Source: Gemella haemolysans (GTDB taxonomy: Bacteria; Bacillota; Bacilli; Staphylococcales; Gemellaceae). From it: DNA of 64,000 bases. Made by a program: the position numbers and the translations under genes. The stretch lies in assembly GCF_028308085.1 (NCBI RefSeq), contig NZ_JAQMFS010000055.1:62001-126000 (forward strand), in the 5' to 3' direction. The stretch's first letter is position 1, and each line of letters opens with the position of its first letter. Shown here piece by piece: positions 47,360 through 57,265 of this stretch. The notes beneath the pieces are model-generated. The model was given only the letters and a program-made list of their open reading frames with translations. It ran no database searches and was not told the origin of the DNA.

Positions 47360-47392
47360 ATTTATCGCTCATTTATCGCTCATTTATCGCTC
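47360..47392 (-). repeat. Three perfect 11-bp iterons upstream of fic
   Basis: ATTTATCGCTC (plus strand) occurs three times with no gap (47360-47370, 47371-47381, 47382-47392). On the minus strand the unit is GAGCGATAAAT. The spacing of one helical turn puts every copy on the same DNA face, at about -25 to -57 from the predicted start. It resembles an operator array. Confidence 0.85.
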
Positions 47393-47451
47393 ATTTTTGA
47401 GTATGAGCATTCACTGAACGTTACTATAATAGTACTAAAAGAGTATAACAA

Positions 47452-47487
47452 AAACCCTAGACTTGGTTAGTTCCAAATCTAGGGTTT
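47452..47487 (-). terminator. ftsH terminator
   Basis: A 15-base-arm stem AAACCCTAGA-TTGG with its complement (47452-47466, 47473-47487; one mismatch) is followed by TTTTTG on the minus strand. It lies just after the ftsH stop codon. Confidence 0.85.
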
Positions 47488-47492
47488 CTTTA

Positions 47493-49499
47493 TTATTCTT
47501 CGGCTGAAGATTTATCGTCGTTTGAGTCAGTTTTTTCTTTCTCTACTTCGGCCTCTTCTTGAGCTTTTTTCTCAGCTTCTTCTTTGGCTTTACGAGCTTG
47601 TTCTTCGTAATATTTCTTATTAACTACTTTATCTAGTTGTTCTGCTTCTCTTTCATCTAAGTCTTTTGGCATTTTTCCAAATTGGTAAAGAGCAACGATT
47701 TCTTTTCTATCGATTGTTTCAACTTCGATAAGAGTTTGTGCAATAAGTTCTAATTGTTCTCTGTGAGTTTCAATAATGTGAAGAACTTTTGAGTAACATT
47801 CGTTAATAATTTTACGAACTTCTTTATCGATTTCTTTCAGCATTTCTTCTGAGTAGTTACCGATACTTGAAAGTTGACGTCCACCGTATGGATCGTGGAA
47901 TGGAGCTTGCATTGGACCTACAGCTTCACTCATACCGTATTCTGTAACCATCGCACGAGCAATAGCTGTTACACGTTCGAAGTCGTTATGAGCTCCTGTA
48001 GATACTTCATTAAAGAAGATTTGCTCTGCAGCACGTCCACCAAGTAATCCACAGATTTTGTCGATTAAATCTGTACGAGTTTGGAAGTATTTTTCTTCTT
48101 CCGGAATCATTAAGTTATATCCACCAGCATCACCACGTGGGATAATAGTAACTTTTTGCACTTTATCAGCACTATCAAGTACCATACCTACGATTGCGTG
48201 ACCTGCTTCGTGGTAAGCTACTAAACGTTTTTCTTTTGGAGTATATACTCTACTACGTTTAGCTGGACCACCAATTACTCTGTCCATAGCTTCATCTAGA
48301 TCTTCTTTATCAATACTAGATTTGTTTTCACGAGCTGCTAATAATGCTGCTTCGTTAAGAATGTTAGCAAGGTCAGCACCAGAGAATCCTGGAGTTTTTT
48401 CTGCTAATGAACGAAGTTCAACACCTTTAGCAAGTGGTTTGTTTTTAGCATGCACTTTAAGAATAGCTTCACGACCTTTTACATCAGGTGTAGAAACTTT
48501 AATTTGTCTGTCGAAACGTCCTGGTCTTCTAAGGGCGTTATCTAATACATCAGCACGGTTAGTAGCTGCAATTACGATAATACCTTTTTCACCATCGAAT
48601 CCATCCATTTCAACAAGAAGTTGGTTAAGAGTTTGTTCACGTTCGTCATTTCCTCCACCTACTCCGCTTCCACGTTTACGTCCTACAGCATCAATCTCAT
48701 CGATGAAAATGATACATGGTGCATTTTTTTCAGCTTCTTTGAATAGGTCACGAACACGACTTGCCCCTACCCCTACGAACATCTCAACGAAGTCAGATCC
48801 TGAGATTGAGAAGAATGGTACTTTCGCCTCACCAGCTACAGCACGAGCTAGTAAAGTTTTACCAGTCCCTGGAGGACCCTCAAGTAGGACACCTTTAGGG
48901 ATTCTAGCACCCATCTTAGTGAATTTACGGTGATCTTTTAAGAACTCAACCATTTCTGCAAGTTCTTGTTTTTCTTCATCAGCTCCAGCTACATCTTTGA
49001 ATGTAACTTTCGCTTCTCCGCCATCTATTTTTTTAGCTTTAGATTTTTGGAAGCTCATTACTTTGCCTCCACCGCCACCTTGCATTTGTGACATAAAGAA
49101 AACTAATAGTCCCATCATTAAGATAAATGGAATAATATTACCTAAGAATGATAAGATTGCTCCAGTTTTTTCAGCTGGTTTATATTCTACTACACTTAGC
49201 TTTCCATCTTTAGCTTTTTCATTAATTTGTTTTTGTACTTCAGAATCAGATGCCGCTACTACACTCTCGAAGTTCTTATTACCATCTGTATAAGTACCTT
49301 TAACATTGTAGTTCTCATCTTTTCTTTGTAGACTTATTTCTTTAACTTTGTCATCTTTAATAGTCTGAACAAGTTTAGCATAGTCTATTTTTTCAGTTGT
49401 CCCAGGTAAATCTTGTTGCCAATAAGCAAATAATCCAATCGCAATAACGATTAACGCAAGCATACCAAGGATAGGGTTTTGCCTTTTTTTATTATTCAT
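47493..49499 (-). CDS. ftsH: ATP-dependent zinc metalloprotease FtsH
   Basis: This is a 668-residue membrane AAA protease. It has two N-terminal membrane segments (about 10-26 and 115-138) with an extracytoplasmic loop, Walker A GPPGTGKT (208-215), Walker B FIDEID, second region of homology RRPGRFDR, and the zinc motif H428-E-A-G-H432. It degrades misfolded membrane proteins and some regulators. The Glu/Lys-rich tail [20 protein letters not shown] is typical of Bacilli. It follows hpt by 100 bases and is probably cotranscribed. Confidence 0.97.
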   Translation of the reverse strand: MNNKKRQNPILGMLALIVIAIGLFAYWQQDLPGTTEKIDYAKLVQTIKDDKVKEISLQRKDENYNVKGTYTDGNKNFESVVAASDSEVQKQINEKAKDGKLSVVEYKPAEKTGAILSFLGNIIPFILMMGLLVFFMSQMQGGGGGKVMSFQKSKAKKIDGGEAKVTFKDVAGADEEKQELAEMVEFLKDHRKFTKMGARIPKGVLLEGPPGTGKTLLARAVAGEAKVPFFSISGSDFVEMFVGVGASRVRDLFKEAEKNAPCIIFIDEIDAVGRKRGSGVGGGNDEREQTLNQLLVEMDGFDGEKGIIVIAATNRADVLDNALRRPGRFDRQIKVSTPDVKGREAILKVHAKNKPLAKGVELRSLAEKTPGFSGADLANILNEAALLAARENKSSIDKEDLDEAMDRVIGGPAKRSRVYTPKEKRLVAYHEAGHAIVGMVLDSADKVQKVTIIPRGDAGGYNLMIPEEEKYFQTRTDLIDKICGLLGGRAAEQIFFNEVSTGAHNDFERVTAIARAMVTEYGMSEAVGPMQAPFHDPYGGRQLSSIGNYSEEMLKEIDKEVRKIINECYSKVLHIIETHREQLELIAQTLIEVETIDRKEIVALYQFGKMPKDLDEREAEQLDKVVNKKYYEEQARKAKEEAEKKAQEEAEVEKEKTDSNDDKSSAEE

Positions 49500-49599
49500 A
49501 TAGACAATCTTCCTCCTATCATTTTTCTAAACATAATTTATTTTACCATATGTAACTAAAGTTTGACTAATATTTTGACCTTTTTTGATTAAAATATTA

Positions 49600-50145
49600 T
49601 TATGAGTAAATTTCTTCTTTTAGAACACCGATATAAGGTAAGTTTCTATATCTCTCATCATAGTCTAAACCAAACCCTACTAGGAATTCATTTGGTGAAA
49701 CTATTCCGATGTAGTCAGCTTCAACATCAACTACACGAGTTTCAGGTTTATCTACTAGTGAAGCACATGCTACAGAAGCAACATTTCTTCCTTTTAGGTT
49801 TTCAATAAGAGCTTTAAGAGTTCTTCCTGTATCTACGATGTCTTCAACGATAATTACGTGACGACCTTCGATATCCATTCCACAATCTTTTTTGATTTTA
49901 ATTACACCAGAAGATTCAGTTCCTCCGTGATAACTAGACACATCCATGAAGTCAGTAACTATATGAATATCAATATGCTTCATAAGTTCTGCCATAAAAG
50001 GTAATGCACCTTTTAATGTACAAATTAGAACAGGAGATTTATCTTTATAATCCTCTTCAATTTGTTTAGCGATTCTTTTACTAGCAACTACGATTTCCTC
50101 GTGTGTAAATAGAACTTTCTCGATATCTTTTAATAAATTTTCCAC
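49600..50145 (-). CDS. hpt: Hypoxanthine phosphoribosyltransferase
   Basis: This is a 181-residue type I PRTase. The PRPP-binding motif is VIIVEDIVDTGRTL, and the C-terminus LVGFGLDYDERYRNLPYIGVL is the family signature. It salvages hypoxanthine, and often guanine, to nucleotides. In Bacilli the gene lies between tilS and ftsH, as here, and its product can regulate ftsH. The stop codon of tilS is four bases away. Confidence 0.96.
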   Translation of the reverse strand: MENLLKDIEKVLFTHEEIVVASKRIAKQIEEDYKDKSPVLICTLKGALPFMAELMKHIDIHIVTDFMDVSSYHGGTESSGVIKIKKDCGMDIEGRHVIIVEDIVDTGRTLKALIENLKGRNVASVACASLVDKPETRVVDVEADYIGIVSPNEFLVGFGLDYDERYRNLPYIGVLKEEIYS

Positions 50146-50149
50146 TGTT

Positions 50150-51466
50150 TTATCCTTTCATGTTTATATAATAATCATATTTTTTATTTTTGTTGACTTT
50201 AGTATTTATTCCTAAAACTCCTAAAACCCCATCTTTATTGCGAATTACTGGAAGTTTATCTCTAAGTTCTCTAGGGATTTTTTCATCGATAAAAAGACGG
50301 GAAAGTTTTTTACTAACTTTACCTCTTTGAATCCTATCTCCATCCCTCTTAGTAGTAACTACAAGCGGCAAGTCTTCCCTGTTAAATCCTACTTCAGATG
50401 AATTATTCATTGTCGTTATTAGAAAATTACTCTGATGAAACGTATAAACTTTATTTATATCCACTTCATCTATTATTAATTCTATCCTATCATTATAACA
50501 TTTTTTTTCGATTTTATGAATATAAATACTATTATATTCGCTAATTATTTTTAAATTATTTTTCAAATCATAACTTTTATTGTTATTTCTGTTTTTTAAG
50601 TCATCTATTATTGTAAATAGGGCTCTTTGTTTCACATCAAAAATACCAAAATTATTTGCTAATATATCTCTTAGTAAAAAATAAACTTCTTCTTTAGTAT
50701 TTTTTAATAGCTTTTCTTTGTTTAATTCAACCTTACCTTCTTCTTCAGAAATTACATAGTCATTTTTAGCTTCTAATACTTTGTTTTTTAGCTCCGTATT
50801 AATATTTTGATAATAACTAGAAAAATTAATCAGATTATCAAAACTCGCAGCATTTACATCGTTCAACAATGGTACAATGTTGTGCCTTATATTATTTCTA
50901 GTGTAGTCAGTATCTAAGTTTGTTGAATCAACGTAGTATTTCAAGTTATTTTTATCAGCATACTGCTCAAGATCAATTTTTAATATATTTAATAACGGAC
51001 GATAAACTTCTAAGTTTCCGATAGTAGTCTGCTCTTCTATCATCAAGTTATAATCCATACTACGTCCGCTAAGTAGTCTCATAAGAATATTTTCTACCTG
51101 ATCATTTTTGTGATGAGCAGTTACTAACTTCACTCCACCTTCAAACGAAGACATCTCCTCAAATGCTTCGTAACGCAGTTTTCTTGCGAGCATTTCCTCT
51201 GATGTGTGGCTGTCCCTTGCTAAGCCATTCATATTTAGCTCTTTTTTATAAAATTTCACGTTATAGTTTTTAACAAAATTCTCTACAAATTCAGCTTCTT
51301 CGTAAGATTCTTCTCTTAGTCCATGATTTATGTGAAATGCCACTAGTTCCTTATAACTTTCTTTATACTTCGTTACAAGTAGATGAAATAAAACTATAGA
51401 GTCTACCCCTCCTGACAGACCTAGTGCTATTTTATCAGTTTTTTGCCATAAAAGATTAATGTCCAT
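50150..51466 (-). CDS. tilS: tRNA(Ile)-lysidine synthase
   Basis: This 438-residue TilS modifies C34 of tRNA-Ile(CAU) to lysidine, which is essential for reading AUA. The PP-loop ATPase motif is GLSGGVDS (16-23), followed by HHKNDQVEN and LNILKIDLEQYADKNNL. The C-terminal domain with RDGDRIQ(R)GKVSKKLSRLFID is complete. It overlaps the upstream S1-domain gene by 11 bases and is tightly followed by hpt. Confidence 0.95.
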   Translation of the reverse strand: MDINLLWQKTDKIALGLSGGVDSIVLFHLLVTKYKESYKELVAFHINHGLREESYEEAEFVENFVKNYNVKFYKKELNMNGLARDSHTSEEMLARKLRYEAFEEMSSFEGGVKLVTAHHKNDQVENILMRLLSGRSMDYNLMIEEQTTIGNLEVYRPLLNILKIDLEQYADKNNLKYYVDSTNLDTDYTRNNIRHNIVPLLNDVNAASFDNLINFSSYYQNINTELKNKVLEAKNDYVISEEEGKVELNKEKLLKNTKEEVYFLLRDILANNFGIFDVKQRALFTIIDDLKNRNNNKSYDLKNNLKIISEYNSIYIHKIEKKCYNDRIELIIDEVDINKVYTFHQSNFLITTMNNSSEVGFNREDLPLVVTTKRDGDRIQRGKVSKKLSRLFIDEKIPRELRDKLPVIRNKDGVLGVLGINTKVNKNKKYDYYINMKG

Positions 51467-52070
51467 CTAGATAACCTCTCTCTTGAAGACCTTTTTTGAT
51501 TTTCTCAAACTTATCTTCAGCTTGCTTCGTCGTTAAGATTATATTTTCTAGTAGTCCTTCTGGTGCTGGGGGGATTTCTTTTTTCTCTTCTTTTTCCTCA
51601 GACAGCTCGGTAATATTGCTCTTCTTACCTTTTCCTACTGAAATCTTCATATTACCTATAAATTGAAGTTTTTTCAAATCTTTTAGAGTTTTTGTCTCTT
51701 GCTTAGGCTCTTCTTTTTCTTCCTGTACTTCTTGCTTTTTCTGAGCCTCTGGTTGCTCTTTGACTTCTTTTTTAATCGGTGTCTTCGGTTTGTTTTTCTT
51801 TTTATTCTGTTTTTCTTTAGAGTTTTTCTCTACTTTTTTCTTCTCAACTTCAGCTTGTTTTAACTCTTTTTGTGTTAAGATCACTAAAGAATCCTTCGTA
51901 CTTTTCTCCTCTGCTTTAATAACAAAACCAACAGAAAAAATCTCCTCTAACTTTTTCTTTTTACCTATAAACATATTTTCCTTTGGTAAAAATGCATCTT
52001 TACCATTTTCTAGTTTTATATACAGTCCTTTACTTTCAACCTTTGTTACCTTACCTGAAACTTTACTCAT
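51456..52070 (-). CDS. S1-domain RNA-binding protein with a long charged tail
   Basis: This is a 204-residue protein. Residues 1-65 form an S1 domain (KVSGKVTKVESKGLYIKLENGKDAFLP). Residues about 70-130 are highly charged K/E/Q/P-rich sequence, likely disordered, and the last 65 residues are unique. The location upstream of tilS matches the YabR-type S1 protein of Bacillus, which has no such long tail. A function in RNA binding or ribosome-linked regulation is inferred only. It overlaps tilS by 11 bases. Confidence 0.75.
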   Translation of the reverse strand: MSKVSGKVTKVESKGLYIKLENGKDAFLPKENMFIGKKKKLEEIFSVGFVIKAEEKSTKDSLVILTQKELKQAEVEKKKVEKNSKEKQNKKKNKPKTPIKKEVKEQPEAQKKQEVQEEKEEPKQETKTLKDLKKLQFIGNMKISVGKGKKSNITELSEEKEEKKEIPPAPEGLLENIILTTKQAEDKFEKIKKGLQERGYLDGH

Positions 52071-52158
52071 TCAATCACCTCGCTATCAACTTAGATATAA
52101 ACTATATAATTTTAATAGTTCAAACCTCTTAAATCATTCCTATTTGTTTCACTTAAAT

Positions 52159-52187
52159 ATTATACCACACTCTATTCATCTATTGAA
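52159..52187 (-). promoter_or_regulatory. Promoter of the S1-tilS-hpt-ftsH operon
   Basis: On the minus strand TTCAAT (52182-52187) is 17 bases from TATAAT (52159-52164), with a TG one base before the -10. It lies about 90 bases upstream of the S1-domain ATG. Confidence 0.65.
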
Positions 52188-52316
52188 ATATCAAAGACAA
52201 TTCAAAGCTATATCCTCAAAAATATTAATCTGTATCATTAAGTAGCAATTGATTAATATAAATTTTTTTAATATTACTATAAAAAAATACAATTAGTAAA
52301 TTTTGTGTAAATCCAT

Positions 52317-52344
52317 TATAATTAAAGTGTAGAAATCGTTTTCA
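52317..52344 (+). promoter_or_regulatory. -10 box and cre site of the 2-oxo acid dehydrogenase operon
   Basis: TATAAT at 52317-52322 is a clear -10; the -35 is poor. AGAAATCGTTTTCA at 52331-52344 matches 13 of 14 CcpA consensus positions and covers the first transcribed bases. This arrangement predicts carbon-catabolite repression of the six-gene operon. Confidence 0.65.
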
Positions 52345-52373
52345 ATAATACAAAATTTAAGGAGTGATAAATT

Positions 52374-53480
52374 ATGAAAATTGTTAAACAAGGACCATTC
52401 ACATTCGAAGATTCAATAAAGAAACCAGCTGAATTGTTTCCTATGTATCAAGTTCTAAACGAAGATGGTGAAGTTACTAATCCAGATTTGTTTCCTGATA
52501 TTAGTGATGAAAAACTAGTGGAATTAATGAAAGTTCTAGTTTTCGGTAGAACATATGACGAGAGAGTAATTATTTTAAATAGACAAGGGGCTCTAGGTAA
52601 CTATCCACCTGCCGGTGGTCAAGAAGCTAGTCAATTAGCGACAACATTCGCCCTTGAAAAAAATGATTTTCTTGTTCCTACCTATCGCGATATCCCTCCA
52701 CTACTTATTCACGGCTTAACAATAGAACAAGCTTTTTTATGGTATAAAGGTCATTTAAAAGCTAACCAATATCCTGAATCATTATGCGCCTTCTCTCCTC
52801 AAGTTATTGTTGGTGGACAAATGCCACATGCTGCTGGTGTTGCTTTTGGAAAACGCCTAAAAGGTGAAAAAAATGTTGTACTAGCATTTTGTGGAGATGG
52901 TGGATCTTCTCAAGGGGACTTCTATGAAGGATTAAATTTTGCTGGAGTGTATAATGCTCCTTTAATTACTATTTTGCAAAACAACGGTTATGGTATCTCT
53001 ACTCCTATATCTAAACAGACTAAGTCAATTACACTAGCACAAAAAGGGGTTGCTGCTGGTATCGCTAGTATAAAAGTAGATGGTATGGATCCATTGGCAA
53101 TGTATGCCGCTGTATCTAAAGCACGTGAATATGCAATTGAACATGGACCTGTTCTAATCGAAGCATTTACTTATCGTCTAGGACCACACACTATGTCAGA
53201 TGATCCAACTCGTTATCGTACTGATGAAGAAGTATCATCATGGCAGAAAAAAGATCCACTAATTCGATTAAGAAAATATCTTGAGAAAAAAGGATTATGG
53301 AATAGCGAAATAGAAGAAGAAACAATCGATGATGTAAAACGTCAAATTAAAGAAGCGATGGTTGCAATAAACAAAGCTGAAAAACAAAAAGTTTCAACAT
53401 TTTTAGAAAATATGTTTGAAATTCCTACCCAAAACATTAAAGAACAAATCGAAATATACAAACAAAGGGAGGCGAACTAA
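52374..53480 (+). CDS. 2-oxo acid dehydrogenase E1 alpha subunit, PDH type
   Basis: This is a 368-residue E1 alpha. The thiamine-diphosphate motif spans [13 protein letters not shown]...NNGYG. Segments [32 protein letters not shown] and [13 protein letters not shown] are closer to pyruvate dehydrogenase PdhA than to the branched-chain BkdAA. It decarboxylates a 2-oxo acid together with the beta subunit. It begins a six-gene operon that ends with phosphotransacylase and butyrate kinase, so the true substrate could be pyruvate or a branched-chain oxo acid. Confidence 0.9.
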   Translation: MKIVKQGPFTFEDSIKKPAELFPMYQVLNEDGEVTNPDLFPDISDEKLVELMKVLVFGRTYDERVIILNRQGALGNYPPAGGQEASQLATTFALEKNDFLVPTYRDIPPLLIHGLTIEQAFLWYKGHLKANQYPESLCAFSPQVIVGGQMPHAAGVAFGKRLKGEKNVVLAFCGDGGSSQGDFYEGLNFAGVYNAPLITILQNNGYGISTPISKQTKSITLAQKGVAAGIASIKVDGMDPLAMYAAVSKAREYAIEHGPVLIEAFTYRLGPHTMSDDPTRYRTDEEVSSWQKKDPLIRLRKYLEKKGLWNSEIEEETIDDVKRQIKEAMVAINKAEKQKVSTFLENMFEIPTQNIKEQIEIYKQREAN

Positions 53481-53481
53481 T

Positions 53482-54459
53482 ATGTCTGAGAAAACTATTG
53501 CGCAAGCAGTCACAGAAGCACTTGATTACAAATTAAAAACTGATGAAAAAACTTTAATATTCGGTGAAGATGTCGGAGTTAACGGTGGAGTTTTTAGGAT
53601 TACAGATGGTTTACAAGCAAAATATGGAGATAAAAGAGTATTAGATACTCCTTTAGCTGAATCAGGTATCTTGGGTCTTGCTATTGGACTAGCAGCTGAA
53701 GGATTTAGACCTATCCCTGAAATTCAATTTTTAAGTTTTATTTTAGAAGGTTTCGATGCAGTATACTCTCAATTAGCTCGTTTTAGATATCGTTCAGGAA
53801 ATACTCGAAACATGGCAGTTACTATACGCTCTACATTCGGAGGGCCTGTCCATACTCCTGAATTACACTCAGATAGCTTAGACGGAATTTTAGCTCAAAT
53901 TCCTGGACTTCGTGTAGTAATTCCTAGTAATCCCTATGATGCAAAAGGATTATTAATTTCTTCTATCGAAAGTAACGATCCAGTTATATTCTTAGAACAT
54001 CTTAGAATGTATCGCTCAATTAAAGGTGAAGTTCCAGACGAAGGATATCGTGTACCATTAGACAAAGCAAGCGTTGTTAGAGAAGGAACAGATGTTTCAA
54101 TCATTACATACGGTCTTATGGTTCACTATAGCTTAAAAGCTGCTGAACAATTAGAAAAAGAAGGTATCTCTGTTGAAGTTGTTGACCTTAGAACTATCTC
54201 TCCTGTCGATATGGAAACTATTATATCTTCTGTTAAGAAAACAGGACGTGTGATAGTAGTTCAAGAGTCTCAACGTCAAGCTGGGGTTGCTGGACAACTT
54301 CTATCAGAAATTTCTGAACGTGCATTTATGTATCTAGATGCACCTGTTGGACGAGTTACTTCTCCTGATACTACATTTTCATTTGGGTTAGCTGAAGAAT
54401 ATTGGCTACCTACTCCAGCAGACATCGTTAATAAAGTTAAAGAAGTCTATGACTTTTAA
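53482..54459 (+). CDS. 2-oxo acid dehydrogenase E1 beta subunit
   Basis: This is a 325-residue E1 beta. It begins [21 protein letters not shown], and [18 protein letters not shown] and [17 protein letters not shown] are family motifs. It joins E1 alpha in the thiamine-dependent heterotetramer. I start at 53482, directly after GGGAGGCG; the longer reading that begins upstream overlaps E1 alpha and lacks a good ribosome-binding site. The gap to E1 alpha is only one base. Confidence 0.93.
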   Translation: MSEKTIAQAVTEALDYKLKTDEKTLIFGEDVGVNGGVFRITDGLQAKYGDKRVLDTPLAESGILGLAIGLAAEGFRPIPEIQFLSFILEGFDAVYSQLARFRYRSGNTRNMAVTIRSTFGGPVHTPELHSDSLDGILAQIPGLRVVIPSNPYDAKGLLISSIESNDPVIFLEHLRMYRSIKGEVPDEGYRVPLDKASVVREGTDVSIITYGLMVHYSLKAAEQLEKEGISVEVVDLRTISPVDMETIISSVKKTGRVIVVQESQRQAGVAGQLLSEISERAFMYLDAPVGRVTSPDTTFSFGLAEEYWLPTPADIVNKVKEVYDF

Positions 54460-54477
54460 TGAATGGAGGGACTTAAT

Positions 54478-55779
54478 ATGATTTATTCATTTATTTTACC
54501 AGATAGTGGAGAAGGACTTCATGAAAGTGAAATTATTCAATGGGGTTTTAAAGTTGGAGAAGCAGTGAAAGAAGATGATATTCTAGTAGAAATTCAAAGT
54601 GATAAAGCTGTTGTTGCCCTGCCGTCTCCTGTTTCTGGAACAATTAAAACAATTTATGCACAAGTTGGGGAAATGGCTAAGGTTGGTTCAGTTATTGTTG
54701 ATATTGAAACAGATCAAAATGTAGAAGTACACGAGGAACAAGAATCTGCCGAAGTTGAAGATAATACTGCTACCGAGACTATTAAACCTGTAGAAAAACA
54801 AAATAATTCATCTGATGTTGATATTAGATTATTAGCCATCCCTAGAGTAAGAAAATACGCTAGAGATAAAGGGGTCGATCTTAGACTAGTACCTGCCACT
54901 GGTAAACGTGGTCTGGTTACAATTGAAGACATAGAAAATTACCTTAATAACGGTACTGTTAAAGAAGTTGAAACAGTTCAGCAACCACAAGTTACAAACG
55001 AAGTTATTAGCGAAAAACCTGAGGTGGCGGCAGTTCCTAAATTTGAACCTACTCCTTCAAATAGCACTAACAATACTACAAGAGTACCGATGACTAATAT
55101 TAGAAAAGCTATTGCACGTGCAATGGTTAATAGTAAAGCTATTTCACCTCACGTAACAGTTCTAGATCAAGTAAATGTTGAAAAACTTGTTGAACATAGA
55201 AATAGAATGAAACAAATAGCAAAAGACAGAGATATTAAACTTACATACACAGCATATTTCATAAAAGCTGTGGCAGCCACTCTTGCAAAATTCCCAGAGT
55301 TAAATGCCTCTGTAGATAACGAAAAATTAGAGATAATATATAAAAATTACATTAATATTGGTGTTGCAACCGATACTGAACATGGTTTATTCGTACCAAA
55401 CATTAAGGATGCTAACTTCAAGAGTCTATTCAAAATAGCTCGTGAACTAGATGAGAACACAGCTCTTGCTCATGCTGGTAAATTAGGAAGAGATAAACAA
55501 ACAGATGGTTCTATGACTATTACAAATGTTGGAGCAATTGCTACTAGCGGTGTTTGGGCTACTCCAATTATCAATCAACCTGAAGTAGCTATACTAGGAT
55601 TTGGACGTTTCGAAGAAACATTTATCCCAGATGAAAACAAACAACCAAAACTTGTCCCAATGCTTAAACTTTCATTCTCATTCGACCACAGAATTGTAGA
55701 TGGTGGTACAGCACAACGCGCACTAAATACAGTCAAAGAGTATTTAGCAGATCCTGATTTATTGTTAGTGGAGGGATAA
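54478..55779 (+). CDS. 2-oxo acid dehydrogenase E2 (dihydrolipoyl acyltransferase)
   Basis: This is a 433-residue E2 with one lipoyl domain (K43 in [11 protein letters not shown]), a peripheral-subunit-binding domain (about 115-152, [20 protein letters not shown]), linkers rich in N/T/E, and the catalytic domain with H404 and D408 in FDHRIVDGG. It transfers the acyl group from lipoate to CoA. The start after GGAGGG is used; an earlier ATG overlaps this site. A shadow ORF lies on the opposite strand. Confidence 0.93.
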   Translation: MIYSFILPDSGEGLHESEIIQWGFKVGEAVKEDDILVEIQSDKAVVALPSPVSGTIKTIYAQVGEMAKVGSVIVDIETDQNVEVHEEQESAEVEDNTATETIKPVEKQNNSSDVDIRLLAIPRVRKYARDKGVDLRLVPATGKRGLVTIEDIENYLNNGTVKEVETVQQPQVTNEVISEKPEVAAVPKFEPTPSNSTNNTTRVPMTNIRKAIARAMVNSKAISPHVTVLDQVNVEKLVEHRNRMKQIAKDRDIKLTYTAYFIKAVAATLAKFPELNASVDNEKLEIIYKNYINIGVATDTEHGLFVPNIKDANFKSLFKIARELDENTALAHAGKLGRDKQTDGSMTITNVGAIATSGVWATPIINQPEVAILGFGRFEETFIPDENKQPKLVPMLKLSFSFDHRIVDGGTAQRALNTVKEYLADPDLLLVEG

Positions 55780-55781
55780 TT

Positions 55782-57191
55782 ATGGTAGTAGGAAATTTTA
55801 TTCAAGAACTAGATACTATTGTCATTGGTGGTGGCCCTGGTGGTTACGTCGCAGCTATTAAATTAGCTCAACTAGGTAAAAAAGTTACCCTATTTGAGAA
55901 AGAAAAAGTGGGCGGAACTTGTTTACATCGTGGTTGTATCCCTTCAAAAGCACTTATATCTGTAAGTCATCAATTTGACGAAATAAAAAAATCAACTCGT
56001 GGAATAAAAGTTGATAATGCAGAAATAGACTTTGTTGAGACGCAACGTTGGAAAAACGAAGAAGTTGTAGAAACTTTACACAAAGGTGTTCAAGGCTTAT
56101 TGAAAAAAAACGGTGTTAATGTAATTTATGGTGAGGTTAACTTTATAGACGATAAAACTATCAGCGTAATTTTAGACGAATTCCACAATAATACATATCA
56201 TTTTAAAGAAGCTATTATCGCAACTGGAACACAACCGATAGAAATTAAAGGGTTTAAATTTAAAGATCGCATACTTAGTTCAACTGAAGTTTTAAATCTT
56301 ACTGAAGTACCCAAATCACTAGTTGTTATCGGTGGTGGCTATATTGGTATTGAATTAGCTGGAGCATATGCTTCACTTGGTTCAAAAGTTACTATCATTG
56401 AAGGAACAGAAAAAATTTTACGAGTTTTTGAAGATGATATAGCCAATGTAGTAATTGAAGAACTAAAAAATAAAGGTGTAGAAATTATCACGAATGCCAC
56501 TGCTAATAACGCAAAAAACACTGACAATTCTGTCATCACGAACTACTCTGTTGATGGAAAAGAATTTACTATAGAATCAGATTATGTTTTGGTATCCGTT
56601 GGTAGAAAAGCAAAATTCGATGAACTTGGCTTAGAATACGCGGGCGTTGAAGTTACAGATCGCGGGTTAATTAAAGTTGATAAACAACGTAGAACGACTA
56701 AAGAACATATATTCGCTATTGGAGATATCGTAGAAGGTCCTACATTAGCTCATAAAGCAATGTATGAAGCAAAAATTGCTGCTGAAGCATTAAATGGGGA
56801 TAAAGCTGCAATAGTCGACTACTTTGCCATCCCAACAGTCTGCTTTACTACACCTGAAATAGCACTCGTAGGATATACAAAAGCTCAAGCACAAGAAAAA
56901 GGTTATGAAGTAGTAACTGGGCAATATTCATTTGGACATAACGGAAGATCTTTATCGATTTCTCAAAGTAAAGGATTCGTCCGTATAGTCGCAATAAAAA
57001 ATACTAATAAAATTATCGGCGCAGCCATTGTTGGGCCTGGTGCCAGTGACCTAATTGCGGAATTAGCACTTGCCGTAGAACAAGGACTGACAGTTGATGA
57101 TATTTCTCTAACTATCCACGGACACCCTTCTCTTAATGAAGTCGTGGTTGAAGCAGCCGATATTATTCTAAAAAAAGCAATTCATTCCTAA
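55782..57191 (+). CDS. lpdA: Dihydrolipoyl dehydrogenase (E3)
   Basis: This is a 469-residue flavoprotein. The FAD site is VIGGGPGGYVAAIKLA, the redox disulfide is C47/C52 (GGTCLHRGCIPSKAL), the NAD site is VIGGGYIGIELA, and the C-terminal HGHPSLNEVVVEAA carries the catalytic His-Glu. It reoxidises the lipoyl group. It has no lipoyl domain of its own. It follows E2 by two bases and belongs to the same operon. Confidence 0.94.
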   Translation: MVVGNFIQELDTIVIGGGPGGYVAAIKLAQLGKKVTLFEKEKVGGTCLHRGCIPSKALISVSHQFDEIKKSTRGIKVDNAEIDFVETQRWKNEEVVETLHKGVQGLLKKNGVNVIYGEVNFIDDKTISVILDEFHNNTYHFKEAIIATGTQPIEIKGFKFKDRILSSTEVLNLTEVPKSLVVIGGGYIGIELAGAYASLGSKVTIIEGTEKILRVFEDDIANVVIEELKNKGVEIITNATANNAKNTDNSVITNYSVDGKEFTIESDYVLVSVGRKAKFDELGLEYAGVEVTDRGLIKVDKQRRTTKEHIFAIGDIVEGPTLAHKAMYEAKIAAEALNGDKAAIVDYFAIPTVCFTTPEIALVGYTKAQAQEKGYEVVTGQYSFGHNGRSLSISQSKGFVRIVAIKNTNKIIGAAIVGPGASDLIAELALAVEQGLTVDDISLTIHGHPSLNEVVVEAADIILKKAIHS

Positions 57192-57200
57192 AATTTAACT

Positions 57201-57248
57201 TTTAAAGAAAGAACAGGGATGTTCAACTTCTCTGTTTCTTTCTTTAAA
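57201..57248 (+). other. Long intercistronic hairpin between the E3 and Ptb genes
   Basis: Arms TTTAAAGAAAGAA-CAG(G)GA (57201-57219) and its complement (57229-57248) form an 18-19 bp stem with one bulge. No clean U tract follows. It could be a processing, stability or partial attenuation signal separating the dehydrogenase genes from ptb-buk. Confidence 0.6.
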
Positions 57249-57265
57249 GAAGAAAGGAGAATATT

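Noticed and set aside
47360-47392. A CRISPR-like array
   Set aside because: The 11-bp units are directly adjacent with no spacers, far too short, and no cas genes are present; it reads as iterons.
48322-48933. A 203-residue plus-strand ORF opposite ftsH
   Set aside because: It is antisense to the AAA domain and has no recognisable domain or ribosome-binding site.
53416-53481. An upstream start for the E1 beta gene
   Set aside because: The extension overlaps the E1 alpha coding region, while a GGGAGG site sits just before the ATG at 53482, which begins the conserved N-terminus.
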